11,271 nucleotides of DNA. It comes from CAYNFR01 sp964616755 (lineage in GTDB: Bacteria > Bacteroidota > Bacteroidia > Chitinophagales > Saprospiraceae). Position 1 is the first letter of the stretch, and each line of letters begins with the position of its first letter. The translations under genes and the position numbers were made by a program. Below are positions 1-7,410 of this stretch, one piece after another. The stretch lies in NCBI GenBank assembly GCA_964616755.1, contig CAZTSI010000082.1:1-11271 (forward strand), in the 5' to 3' direction. Under the pieces are notes generated by a model. That model did no database searches, was not told where the DNA came from, and saw nothing but the letters and a program-made list of their open reading frames with translations.

Positions 1-562
1 CGCTACTCACGGCCATTATAGCGTCTATATCGTTATTGTCTGATGCCCTATATTTCTCTTTCTAATGGACTGATTTACCTAATGCAACCCATAAATAAAG
101 GGCGTAGCCGTAAATAAACGTTTATAGACGTCTATAAACGTTTATTTCCTCTTAGGCAGAATGAGGAGCCTTTGCTCAACTTCTGACTGGCGCGAGACTA
201 AGATACGTTGGAAATGTTTTGATCGGTAGATGTAGTCCATATTTCTTTATTGGGGTAGTAGATCCATGCTCCAACAGCCATACTACTCGAAAAATAACGG
301 AAAGAAGCCCTAGCCCTGCTGCGCGTACCATTGATAGTATGGCGGTGCTACCTAACCACCAGCGCTAAAACATGTAGTCCATTGATCAAGCATGCATCAA
401 ATCATCTCAAAAGCATCAGGGTCTTAACCCAATGAATATTCCTCGGCCATGTATTCGCGCCTTTATACTATACAACACAGCTATAATAAATAGCTTAATA
501 TGAAAAAATATTGAGTTGCCGTCTGACGGTCTTGTGATAAGGCGCTAGCCATAATGATGAAC
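1..562. other. Non-coding stretch at left edge
   Basis: I see no convincing gene in these 562 bases; all frames are broken by stops. The main structure is the 36-bp palindrome listed separately. An 11-bp direct repeat, ATGTAGTCCAT, occurs at 230-240 and 372-382. A bulged hairpin can form from GCGGTG (342-347) with CACC-AG-CGC (357-365). The half-site CGTCTATA of the palindrome's centre also occurs alone at 22-29. Frame 3 is open from base 3 to a TAA at 63-65 and encodes about 20 mostly hydrophobic residues, which could be the tail of a gene entering from the left, but it is too short to call. Confidence 0.5.
112..147. repeat. Perfect 36-bp nested palindrome
   Basis: The sequence is identical to its reverse complement over all 36 bases, centred between 129 and 130. 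It is built of three smaller palindromes: ATAAACGTTTAT (114-125), AGACGTCT (126-133) and a second ATAAACGTTTAT (134-145), flanked by AA and TT. There is no unpaired spacer at the centre. Perfect dyads this long are unusual outside operators, terminators and recombination or replication sites. Low G+C in the stem and the repeated internal dyads fit a multi-dimer protein-binding site better than an intrinsic terminator, but this is inference. Confidence 0.85.
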
Positions 563-895
563 TTAAGTTGCTCGATTATTGAGCACAATGACCGAACTAA
601 TAATCGTCATAAACGCTGCCAACCATGCCTCTATCCTATCTACCCCAGAACCTATCATCATAAATGTATAGCCTATAAAGATTAGGTTGCAAGCAATCAA
701 TATAATTTTAGGTAGCTTACTAGAGGGAGTCTCGTACAAATAAACGAAATTCAGCACGCCTATGAAAATAGTGCTGAGACCAACGGCCGCATACTCTAAC
801 ATTTCAGTATCAGGCGACGCCGAGAATGTTGCTTTACTGAGTATATGATAGACACCTATCAAGACTAGACCTAGGGATATAAAACGAAAAAACAT
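563..895 (-). CDS. Small four-helix integral membrane protein, function unknown
   Basis: A 110-residue hydrophobic protein with four predicted membrane segments at about residues 3-20, 34-55, 62-83 and 88-105. Short polar loops lie between them, including a D/E-containing loop at 28-33 and an ETPSSK turn at 55-60. I recognise no catalytic or binding motif and cannot assign a family. The pattern resembles small inner-membrane proteins common in Bacteroidota. It lies 117 bases downstream of the DUF2853 gene on the same strand. A good -7-like box (TATGTTTG, minus strand 959-952) suggests its own promoter. There is no Shine-Dalgarno sequence before the ATG, as expected for the phylum. The regular hydrophobic pattern argues that it is real. 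Confidence 0.65.
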   Translation of the reverse strand: MFFRFISLGLVLIGVYHILSKATFSASPDTEMLEYAAVGLSTIFIGVLNFVYLYETPSSKLPKIILIACNLIFIGYTFMMIGSGVDRIEAWLAAFMTIISSVIVLNNRAT

Positions 896-942
896 AGGCG
901 TATTTAACTAAAATGAGATTGAATGAAAGGCCTAATATAAAA

Positions 943-995
943 AAAGCTTTTCAAACATATACTTGCATAGTGCCTTTATACGTCCGAAAAGCTTT
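943..995 (-). terminator. Inverted repeat downstream of DUF2853; possible terminator or operator
   Basis: A 10-base inverted repeat has arms AAAGCTTTTC (943-952) and GAAAAGCTTT (986-995) with a 33-base loop. On the minus strand the second arm runs directly into a T-rich tract, as in an intrinsic terminator for the DUF2853 gene ending at 1013. The low G+C stem and long loop are poor for termination. Each arm is itself a near-palindrome around AAGCTT, and the -7 box of the next gene lies between them, so a paired operator is an alternative. Confidence 0.3.
952..959 (-). promoter_or_regulatory. Predicted -7 promoter element for the small membrane protein gene
   Basis: Read on the minus strand this is TATGTTTG, an exact fit to the Bacteroidota -7 consensus TAnnTTTG. 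Transcription would begin near 945, leaving a leader of about 50 bases before the ATG at 895. I see no convincing TTG -33 element at the usual spacing, so the call rests on one box. Confidence 0.35.
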
Positions 996-1012
996 CCAGA
1001 AAAAGGTCTACG

Positions 1013-1351
1013 TTATTTATAAACAGACTCTTTCTTCAAATCTTTTGTCAAAAGATAGTACACAACTGCACGATATTTTGATTTTCTGCTCTTACCATAT
1101 TTCTCGATGGCGGCAGCAATAGCTTTGTCCAAGGCTGGACCGTCGGCCATACCTAATTTCTTGATCAAAAAGTTGTTTTTAACACGGTCTAACTCTGTCT
1201 TATCAGACCCAGAAACAAGTGAAGCATCCGCCAAATAGATAGAAGGGCCGAGGCCTTTAGCAATTGCGGTTAATAGAGCATCATCCGTCGCTACACCTAT
1301 TTCCTTAAGGTCAGCCTTGTATTTTGCTAAACAATCATCAAATTTACTCAT
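1013..1351 (-). CDS. DUF2853 family protein
   Basis: A 112-residue soluble protein that I recognise as DUF2853, a small alpha-helical family common in Bacteroidota and some Proteobacteria. Family-typical stretches are the start MSKFDDCLAKYKADLKEIGV, KGLGPSIY (about residues 33-40), SDKTELDRVKNNFLIKKLG (about 49-67) and the C-terminal block with IEKYG and KYRAVVYYLLTKDL. Length is normal and the protein is full. No molecular function is established for the family to my knowledge. It is lysine-rich with no signal peptide, so likely cytoplasmic. It is transcribed divergently from the MOSC gene, with 132 bases between the two starts. The ATG has no Shine-Dalgarno sequence, and the TAA stop is at 1013-1015. 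Confidence 0.93.
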   Translation of the reverse strand: MSKFDDCLAKYKADLKEIGVATDDALLTAIAKGLGPSIYLADASLVSGSDKTELDRVKNNFLIKKLGMADGPALDKAIAAAIEKYGKSRKSKYRAVVYYLLTKDLKKESVYK

Positions 1352-1459
1352 AGTATGTGGTTTAAAGTTTATTAAGTCGATATTGACCTAAATGTAACGA
1401 ATATTCATCATACGTAGTGTAAAAATGAACAGGCTTTAACATAATACAATAGTGAAGCG

Positions 1460-1467
1460 TATCTTTG
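1460..1467 (+). promoter_or_regulatory. Predicted -7 promoter element for the MOSC gene
   Basis: TATCTTTG is an exact fit to the Bacteroidota -7 consensus TAnnTTTG, 16 bases before the ATG at 1484. Transcription would start near 1473, giving a leader of about ten bases. The -33 element is weak: only CTTTAA around 1434-1439 lies in the right area. Confidence 0.5.
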
Positions 1468-1483
1468 CTTAAATCCTCGTTGT

Positions 1484-2290
1484 ATGCCAGCAGTGACTCA
1501 TCTGTTCCATTATCCATTAAAATCCTCTAAAGGTCAGTTGGTCGAAACTGCTTCTATCAACCGTTATGGTCTGCCTTATGATCGTCAATGGGCAGTGATC
1601 GAACGAAGTTCAGGGCGTGCACTCACGGTCAGAGAATTTCCTAAGCTCATGCATATTCAGGCCAAAGTGCAGGACGCGAGCCTGATTCTTGATATTCCAG
1701 GCTATGACGCCGTCACCTATCAGTCTGGATCGCGCAAAAATTCTGATCTTCAACTACGCATGTTTAGTGACATATTATATGGTACTCAGGTCTATGATGA
1801 AGCTGAAGACAAAGCCATCTCTGACTATCTCGGCACAAAATGCAGTGTAGTCAATATTTCGAAACACAATGTGCGAACGGTCAAAGAGCGCTATGGAGGA
1901 AACTCTGATACTCCGCTCTCATTTGCAGATGCTGCCCCAGTGCTTCTAATTAATTTGGCGTCACTTGAAGAATTAAACGCTCGACTGACGAAGAGTGTTA
2001 AACTCGAACAGTTCAGGCCAAATATCGTCATTGACCATACCCCTCCTTATGAAGAGGAGAAATGGAAGGGCATTCGTATTAACAACCTAGACTTTACGGT
2101 TGGCTCAGTTTGCAATCGTTGCAAGGTTATAACCATTGATCCCGACACGCTCGAGACCGATCCTGACGGTCAGCCGCTAAAAGTCTTGTCTACCTATAAG
2201 TCGAATGCGAATGGTATCAACTTTGGCATGTACTTGATCCCTTCGAGTACCGGAATCATTAACATAGGTGATAAAATCGTATTGTCTTGA
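1484..2290 (+). CDS. MOSC domain-containing protein (YcbX/mARC-like)
   Basis: A 268-residue protein with an N-terminal MOSC_N beta-barrel-like region (about 1-115, starting VTHLFHYPLKSSKG and containing YDRQWAVIE) and a C-terminal MOSC domain (about 145-268). MOSC proteins bind the sulfurated molybdenum cofactor. YcbX and mARC relatives reduce N-hydroxylated compounds using a redox partner. Visible motifs are FADAAPVLLIN (147-157), QFRPNIVID (176-184) and VCNRCKVITIDPDT (209-222). One of Cys210 and Cys213, by family analogy the RC cysteine, is the expected Mo ligand. The end IGDKIVLS is typical. There is no fused ferredoxin domain, so an external electron donor would be needed. The flavoprotein gene 91 bases downstream is a possible but unproven neighbour in function. 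No signal peptide; cytoplasmic. Confidence 0.93.
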   Translation: MPAVTHLFHYPLKSSKGQLVETASINRYGLPYDRQWAVIERSSGRALTVREFPKLMHIQAKVQDASLILDIPGYDAVTYQSGSRKNSDLQLRMFSDILYGTQVYDEAEDKAISDYLGTKCSVVNISKHNVRTVKERYGGNSDTPLSFADAAPVLLINLASLEELNARLTKSVKLEQFRPNIVIDHTPPYEEEKWKGIRINNLDFTVGSVCNRCKVITIDPDTLETDPDGQPLKVLSTYKSNANGINFGMYLIPSSTGIINIGDKIVLS

Positions 2291-2381
2291 TCTCGCTACA
2301 TGTATGAATTTAACCTTACCCTCGGCATCCGCCACATTTGCCTTATGAATTGTCCTTGCCTAATAAGTTCTTAAGACGACT

Positions 2382-3599
2382 ATGAGAATAGCAGTAATTG
2401 GGGGTGGTGCAGCAGGATTTTTTGCGGCTATTCAAGTTAAGGAAAATTTTCCTCATGCGAAAGTGTTCATAGTTGAGAAAACCACCAAAGTATTGAGCAA
2501 GGTGCGCATATCTGGAGGGGGGCGATGCAATGTCACCAATGCATGCGCAGACAATTCGCTGTTGCTCACGGCCTATCCTAGGGGAACGAAACTTTTGAAA
2601 TATGCTTTTAACCAGTTCAACACAAAGGATACCCAACAGTGGTTTGCAAATCATGGCGTAGCGCTCAAGACCGAAGAGGATGGACGCATATTTCCTGTCA
2701 GCAATAGCTCACAAACCATCATTGATTGTTTTGAAACCTTGGCGCAAAAGTTAGGTATAGAACTTCATTATAGGTGTGAAGTCACGGCCATCCAAGCAAA
2801 TGAAATAGGCTTGACTCTGACCATCAACGCCCTTCATTACGAGCAAGTAGATAAAGTTATTGTCACAACGGGCGGCTCACCAAAACTTTCGGGACTTCAA
2901 TGGCTCTCAGCCTTAGGGCACGAGATCATAGAGCCGATCCCCTCGCTTTTCACTTTCAATATGCCTGACGAGTCTGTGAGGGAACTCATGGGAGTGGTAG
3001 TTAGCGATGCACAAGTAAGCATACAAAGCACAAAATTCAGCTCCAGAGGGCCGCTGTTGATAACCCATTGGGGGATGAGTGGTCCGGCTATTTTAAAGTT
3101 GTCGGCTTTTGCCGCTAGATACTTGCATGAAGCAGATTATAGGTTTGTTACTCAAGTGAATTGGTTAGGGGCATCTAATTTTGAAGAATCGAGGGCTATG
3201 TTACAAGACATAATGCTTCAACATGGGAAAAAAAAATTAGTGGCTAACAATCGACCTAACTCCATACCTGAGCGACTATGGTTATTTCTACTCGACAAAG
3301 CAGATATTGATCCGTCGTTAACGTGCGAAGCATTAGGCAAAACAAGGATAAATAAGCTTACTACCCTATTGACGAACGATCAATATACCGTATCAGGCAA
3401 AACCACCTTTAAGGAGGAGTTTGTCACTTGCGGCGGTATCAGTGTCGATAGTGTACATCGTCATAGCCTCATGAGCAAGTATGTCAATGGTCTCTATTTT
3501 GCGGGCGAAGTATTAGATATTGACGGTATTACAGGTGGGTATAATTTTCAAGCGGCGTGGAGTACGGCATTTGTCGCGGGACAGTTGGTAGAGAGGTGA
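2382..3599 (+). CDS. NAD(P)/FAD-dependent oxidoreductase, BaiN/YhiN (HI0933) family
   Basis: A 405-residue flavoprotein of the HI0933-like family (COG2081, also labelled BaiN or aminoacetone-oxidase-like). The N-terminal FAD-binding Rossmann motif is VIGGGAAGFFAA (5-16). The family signature VRISGGGRCNVTN lies at 41-53, EEDGRIFPVSN at 98-108, TTGG at 162-165, THWGMSGPAILKLS at 228-241, and CGGISVDSV at 350-358. The C-terminal FAD contact block LYFAGEVLDIDGITGGYNFQ spans 371-390. Length is normal and all hallmark blocks are present, so it should be functional. The substrate is not predictable: some relatives reduce bile-acid intermediates, while most are uncharacterised. It lacks a signal peptide. 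It follows the MOSC gene in the same direction and may share its transcript, although a 91-base gap leaves room for its own promoter. Confidence 0.94.
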   Translation: MRIAVIGGGAAGFFAAIQVKENFPHAKVFIVEKTTKVLSKVRISGGGRCNVTNACADNSLLLTAYPRGTKLLKYAFNQFNTKDTQQWFANHGVALKTEEDGRIFPVSNSSQTIIDCFETLAQKLGIELHYRCEVTAIQANEIGLTLTINALHYEQVDKVIVTTGGSPKLSGLQWLSALGHEIIEPIPSLFTFNMPDESVRELMGVVVSDAQVSIQSTKFSSRGPLLITHWGMSGPAILKLSAFAARYLHEADYRFVTQVNWLGASNFEESRAMLQDIMLQHGKKKLVANNRPNSIPERLWLFLLDKADIDPSLTCEALGKTRINKLTTLLTNDQYTVSGKTTFKEEFVTCGGISVDSVHRHSLMSKYVNGLYFAGEVLDIDGITGGYNFQAAWSTAFVAGQLVER

Positions 3600-3638
3600 G
3601 GAGGCAGTCGGTTATACTATTGAAAGATCAGGCAATAA

Positions 3639-3652
3639 GGTGCTTTTGCACC
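3639..3652 (+). terminator. Small perfect hairpin after the flavoprotein gene; possible terminator
   Basis: GGTGC-TTTT-GCACC is a 5-bp perfect stem with a four-base loop, 40 bases after the stop of the flavoprotein gene. A second GCAC followed by TTTT comes shortly after (around 3656-3664). The stem is short and the T-tract imperfect, so termination is only plausible. Confidence 0.4.
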
Positions 3653-3699
3653 AATGCACTTTTCTGAAAAAATTCTCCATCATTCAAGTCCTTGTTTGC

Positions 3700-3734
3700 T
3701 TTGGATCACTTATTCGGAAGTTATAATTATCTTG
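3700..3734 (+). promoter_or_regulatory. Possible promoter of the amidohydrolase operon
   Basis: TTTG at 3700-3703 and TATCTTG at 3728-3734 resemble the Bacteroidota -33 (TTTG) and -7 (TAnnTTTG) elements. The spacer of 24 bases is longer than usual and the -7 box is one base short of consensus. The position, about 20 bases before the ATG at 3755, is right. The similar TATCTTTG lies before the MOSC gene and TATCTTG before the HD-domain gene. Confidence 0.3.
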
Positions 3735-3754
3735 CCTACCATAATCCTATATCT

Positions 3755-5083
3755 ATGAAAAACGCCGTATACTCTTTAATGATATGCGCTGCTATGTGGA
3801 CGTTACCCGTTCATCATACTATCATTGCGCAAACCAACGCAAATCTTAAGGCGCAAGCAGAAAGCGTAAACACTGATGTCGTGAATTGGCGCAGACACTT
3901 TCATCAATATCCCGAATTGTCAAACCGAGAGTTCAAAACCGCTGAACGCATCGCTCAAGAGCTCCGCAATATGGGCCTGCAAGTAGAAACAGGCATAGCC
4001 ATCACTGGGGTTGTAGGGTTACTAGATACAGGTCGCCCAGGCCCTACTATCGGTCTACGGGCTGATATAGATGCCCTGCCCGTGCTCGAAAGAGCCCCAA
4101 TCCCCTATGCATCAAAAGAAATGGGCGAATATCTAGGTCAGAAAGTCCCTGTCATGCACGCCTGTGGCCATGATACGCACATTGCTATGCTGCTCGGCAC
4201 CGCTAAAGTATTGACCCAAATGAAGGATAAACTCAAAGGGAAGGTAGTCTTCGTATTTCAACCTGCAGAAGAAGGTTCGCCCCCCGGCGAAGAAGGTGGG
4301 GCTAAACTCATGGTCAAGGAAGGGCTTATCACAAAATATGGTATCGATGTCATGTTTGGCCAACATATCAATTCAGACACTCCTGTCGGCACGCTAAAAT
4401 ATAAATTCGGAGGTTTACTAGCCGCGGCTGATGTCTATACGATACGCGTCAATGGTAAGCAATCCCATGGTTCACAACCTTGGGGTGGAGTCGACCCTAT
4501 CACGGTGGCCGCTCAAATCATCCAAGGGTTGAACAATATCATCTCACGCCAAACAAACCTCACAAAAGAAGCCGCCGTCATCAGTGTAGGAAAAATAGAA
4601 GGAGGCGTGCGCAATAATATCATCCCCGAGAAGGTCGAAATAACTGGTACCATACGCACCCTAGATGTCGGAATGCAAGATGAAATCCATCGCCGAATCA
4701 AGCAAACGGCCACCTATATCGCCCAAAGCGCTGGAGCAACAGCTGATGTAGAAATCATTAAGTACGTGCCCGTGACATACAACAATATACCACTTACACA
4801 AAAGATGCTCCCATCGCTCTTCACCGCCGTTGGTGAAACGAATGTGCAGGTGATGCCAGCAACAACAGGTGGGGAAGATTTCGCTTTTTTCGCTAATGAA
4901 ATACCGAGTATGTTTTGGTTTACAGGTGGTCGAGATCCTAAGGCAAGTGCCGACGTGGTCTACCCTCATCATACCCCCGATTTTCAGATAGACGATTCAG
5001 GTCTTGTGCATGGTGTAAAAGCCTTCCTTCAAGTGACTTGGGACTATATGTACCCAACACCAATGAATAATGATCGACCATAA
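3755..5083 (+). CDS. Secreted M20-family amidohydrolase (first paralog)
   Basis: A 442-residue zinc/manganese amidohydrolase of the M20D/HipO/ILR1 type, which cleaves amide bonds of N-acyl amino acids, hippurate-like conjugates or similar compounds. I chose the ATG at 3755 rather than an in-frame TTG at 3692 because it opens directly into a signal peptide: MKN, a hydrophobic core (about 4-19) and a likely cut after IIA at residue 25. Predicted metal and catalytic residues are Cys137 and His139 in HACGHDTH, Glu172/Glu173 in QPAEEG, His204 in FGQH and His405/His406 in YPHHTPDF. The lid/dimerisation region contains KQSHGSQPWGG (235-245) and GGVRNNIIPE (283-292). All key residues are present, so it should be an active periplasmic enzyme. 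A closely similar gene begins 41 bases downstream. The exact substrate is unknown. Confidence 0.92.
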   Translation: MKNAVYSLMICAAMWTLPVHHTIIAQTNANLKAQAESVNTDVVNWRRHFHQYPELSNREFKTAERIAQELRNMGLQVETGIAITGVVGLLDTGRPGPTIGLRADIDALPVLERAPIPYASKEMGEYLGQKVPVMHACGHDTHIAMLLGTAKVLTQMKDKLKGKVVFVFQPAEEGSPPGEEGGAKLMVKEGLITKYGIDVMFGQHINSDTPVGTLKYKFGGLLAAADVYTIRVNGKQSHGSQPWGGVDPITVAAQIIQGLNNIISRQTNLTKEAAVISVGKIEGGVRNNIIPEKVEITGTIRTLDVGMQDEIHRRIKQTATYIAQSAGATADVEIIKYVPVTYNNIPLTQKMLPSLFTAVGETNVQVMPATTGGEDFAFFANEIPSMFWFTGGRDPKASADVVYPHHTPDFQIDDSGLVHGVKAFLQVTWDYMYPTPMNNDRP

Positions 5084-5124
5084 ATAAACCAAACACTTCA
5101 GGTAGTAACCTTCAATAAAAGCAC

Positions 5125-6465
5125 ATGAATACATTACAACTATATCGACAACCTATATTGACGGTCATAATCCTCTCAACGATGTTGGGTGCTTGTAGCC
5201 CGACAAAGCAAATAGCCCCCGAACGAGCACTGAATGTAGAGCAAGCAGCTCTTGGCGTTAATAGCGAGGTGATCGCCTGGCGCAGATATTTTCATCAGTA
5301 CCCTGAGTTGTCTAATCGCGAATTCAATACCGCCGAGAAAATAGTCGCCGAACTTAAGGGGATGGGGCTGCCAGTAGAAACAGGTATGGCGATAACGGGT
5401 GTGGTGGCCGTATTAGATACTGGAAAACCCGGGCCAACGATTGGCCTTCGGGCCGATACAGATGGATTGCCCGTCACCGAACGCGCACCTATTCCTTTTG
5501 CTTCTAAAGAAAAAGGCGATTATTTGGGTCAAGAAGTTGGCGTCATGCATGCCTGTGGGCACGATACACATATCGCCATGCTCTTGGGGACAGCGAAAAT
5601 TTTGACTTCCATGAAAGATCAATTGACCGGTAAGGTCGTCTTTGTATTTCAGCCTGCCGAAGAAGGCGCACCTCCCGGTGAGCAAGGTGGGGCTAAGCTC
5701 ATGGTCAAAGAAGGCTTGATCACCAAATATGGTATAGAGGTTATGTTTGGGCAACACATCTCATCTGCATTGCCCGTAGGTATGATCAGTTATCGATTAG
5801 GAGGCATAATGGCCGCTTCGGATCAATTTTATATAAAAGTCAAAGGCAAGCAAACACATGGCTCACAACCTTGGGGAGGTATTGATCCGGTCACTGCCGC
5901 TTCGCAAATCATCATAGGTATGAACAATATTATCTCTCGACAAACGGAATTGACTAAAGAGGCGGCGGTCATCAGCTTTGGTAAAATAGCCGGAGGGGTA
6001 CGTAACAATATCATTCCAGAAGAAGTGGAATTAGTCGGCACCATCAGAACATTAGATACAGAGATGCAAGACATCATCCATGAAAAAATAAGACTTACGG
6101 CTACCTCCATTGCTGCCAGTAGTGGCGCAATAGCCGAAGTAACCATCAATAAGGGATATCCCGTCACCTATAATGATTTAGAATTGACACGAAAAATGCT
6201 GCCTTCGCTCCAAAAAGCTGCTGGCGATGGACGCGTTATGCTTATTCCTCCAGTGACTGGCTCAGAGGATTTTTCATTCTTTGCCAAGGAGGTGCCGTCG
6301 ATCTATTTCTTTGTTGGTGGCAAGCCTACTGACGCAACTCCTGAGCAAGTATTTCCTCATCATACTCCTGACTTCTTTTTAGACGAATCGGGCATGGTGA
6401 CGGGCGTAAAAGCCTTGACCCAATTAACGATTGATTACATGAAGTCTACACCTCTAAAACAGTGA
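5125..6465 (+). CDS. M20-family amidohydrolase lipoprotein (second paralog)
   Basis: A 446-residue paralog of the preceding gene. The two align without gaps from Trp52 here (Trp45 there) to the shared C-terminal YM, and by eye roughly two thirds of residues are identical. The N-terminus differs: it has a lipoprotein signal with a hydrophobic stretch (about 11-21) and lipobox LGAC, so Cys24 would be lipidated and the enzyme anchored to a membrane. Predicted metal ligands are all kept: Cys144 and His146 in HACGHDTH, Glu179/Glu180, His211 and His412/His413. One visible difference near the active site is RADTDGLP, where the first copy has RADIDALP, which may shift specificity. It is probably co-transcribed with both neighbours: 41 bases separate it from the first paralog and 7 from the dehydrogenase. 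Confidence 0.92.
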   Translation: MNTLQLYRQPILTVIILSTMLGACSPTKQIAPERALNVEQAALGVNSEVIAWRRYFHQYPELSNREFNTAEKIVAELKGMGLPVETGMAITGVVAVLDTGKPGPTIGLRADTDGLPVTERAPIPFASKEKGDYLGQEVGVMHACGHDTHIAMLLGTAKILTSMKDQLTGKVVFVFQPAEEGAPPGEQGGAKLMVKEGLITKYGIEVMFGQHISSALPVGMISYRLGGIMAASDQFYIKVKGKQTHGSQPWGGIDPVTAASQIIIGMNNIISRQTELTKEAAVISFGKIAGGVRNNIIPEEVELVGTIRTLDTEMQDIIHEKIRLTATSIAASSGAIAEVTINKGYPVTYNDLELTRKMLPSLQKAAGDGRVMLIPPVTGSEDFSFFAKEVPSIYFFVGGKPTDATPEQVFPHHTPDFFLDESGMVTGVKALTQLTIDYMKSTPLKQ

Positions 6466-6472
6466 TAAAGAA

Positions 6473-7231
6473 ATGTTTACAGTCAAAGGAAAACATGTAG
6501 TCGTAACAGGTGGCACGCGAGGTATAGGAGCCGCCATCTCACAGCTTTTTGCTGAGCATGGGGCTATCATTCACGCCATCTATCACGCTAATATAGATCG
6601 AGCTAGCCAACTCTTAACATCGCTACCTGGTCATGAGCATACGATTCATTCTTGTGATGTAAGTGTTGCCAACCAAGTGGCTGAATTGTTCGCTAATCTC
6701 AAATTACGTCTGACCTCTATTGATATTGTCATCAATAACGCTGGCATGGGCTTTCATCATCCAATAGATCAATGTAGCTATCCAGAATGGCAAGAAGCTT
6801 GGCAACAAATCATCGAAACAAATCTGATCGGCCCCGCAAATGTCTGTTATCAAGCGGCACAAATAATGGTCACCCAACAACAAGGCAAAATCATCAACGT
6901 ATCCTCTCGAGGGGCGTTCAGAGGCGAGCCCCACCAACCAGCGTACGGCGCAAGCAAAGCGGGGCTCAATTCGTTAACACAATCTTTAGCACACCAACTG
7001 GCGAAGTACGATATTTTCGTCGGGGCTGTGGCTCCAGGATTTGTCAATACTGAAATGGCCTTTGACAGACTGCAAGGAGAATCTGGACGAAACATCAAGG
7101 CGCAAAGCCCGATGAACAGGGTTGCTGATCCTCAAGAGGTTGCGCAAGCTGTGCTGCTCATGGCAGAGGCCAACCAATGGATGACGGGAACTATTTTTGA
7201 CGTGAACGGCGCCTCCTACTTCAGAACCTAG
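6473..7231 (+). CDS. SDR family NAD(P)-dependent oxidoreductase
   Basis: A 252-residue classical short-chain dehydrogenase/reductase. The cofactor motif TGGTRGIG is at 12-19 and the structural NNAG at 88-91. The catalytic tetrad is complete: Asn117, Ser145 (INVSSRG), Tyr158 and Lys162 (YGASK). APGFVNTEM (187-195) and the end block WMTGTIFDVNGA (236-247) are typical of the FabG-like branch. Length is normal and there is no signal peptide, so it is cytoplasmic. There is no acidic residue directly after the second beta strand (IYHANIDR), which leans weakly towards NADP(H). The start lies 7 bases after the stop of the lipoprotein amidohydrolase, so translation and transcription are very likely coupled. 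The substrate cannot be read from the sequence; oxidising or reducing an amidohydrolase product is an inference from position. Confidence 0.93.
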   Translation: MFTVKGKHVVVTGGTRGIGAAISQLFAEHGAIIHAIYHANIDRASQLLTSLPGHEHTIHSCDVSVANQVAELFANLKLRLTSIDIVINNAGMGFHHPIDQCSYPEWQEAWQQIIETNLIGPANVCYQAAQIMVTQQQGKIINVSSRGAFRGEPHQPAYGASKAGLNSLTQSLAHQLAKYDIFVGAVAPGFVNTEMAFDRLQGESGRNIKAQSPMNRVADPQEVAQAVLLMAEANQWMTGTIFDVNGASYFRT

Positions 7232-7410
7232 CCCAGTTTGTAGACGATGTTTTTGACCTAAGACGACCATTTACTCCACTCATCACTAATTTCAAATAAA
7301 GCTAGGACGTGGGTCGTTGGTTAAAGAAAAAATAAATTTATATCCTACAAATCTAGCGATATGAAATATCCGTAAATTACTGCCTCATTGAACATTCAAA
7401 CCAAATAAAA

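Noticed and set aside
3..65. Possible tail of a gene entering from the left edge, about 20 hydrophobic residues before TAA.
   Set aside because: Too short to tell from chance; another frame and a minus-strand ATG at 18-16 are equally possible.
913..1122. Plus-strand open frame of 69 codons.
   Set aside because: It overlaps the DUF2853 coding region antisense and covers its 3' inverted repeat; composition is not protein-like and no family is recognisable.
2343..2654. Minus-strand open frame of 103 codons opposite the start of the flavoprotein gene.
   Set aside because: It is a shadow of a well-conserved gene and shows no recognisable features of its own.
3692..3754. In-frame TTG extension of the first amidohydrolase (21 extra residues).
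   Set aside because: The ATG at 3755 begins a proper signal peptide, while the extension would bury it and overlaps the likely promoter.
7263..7317. Inverted arms ACGACC and GGTCGT after the SDR gene.
   Set aside because: Only six bases with a loop of more than 40 bases and no T-tract at the correct place; not a credible terminator.
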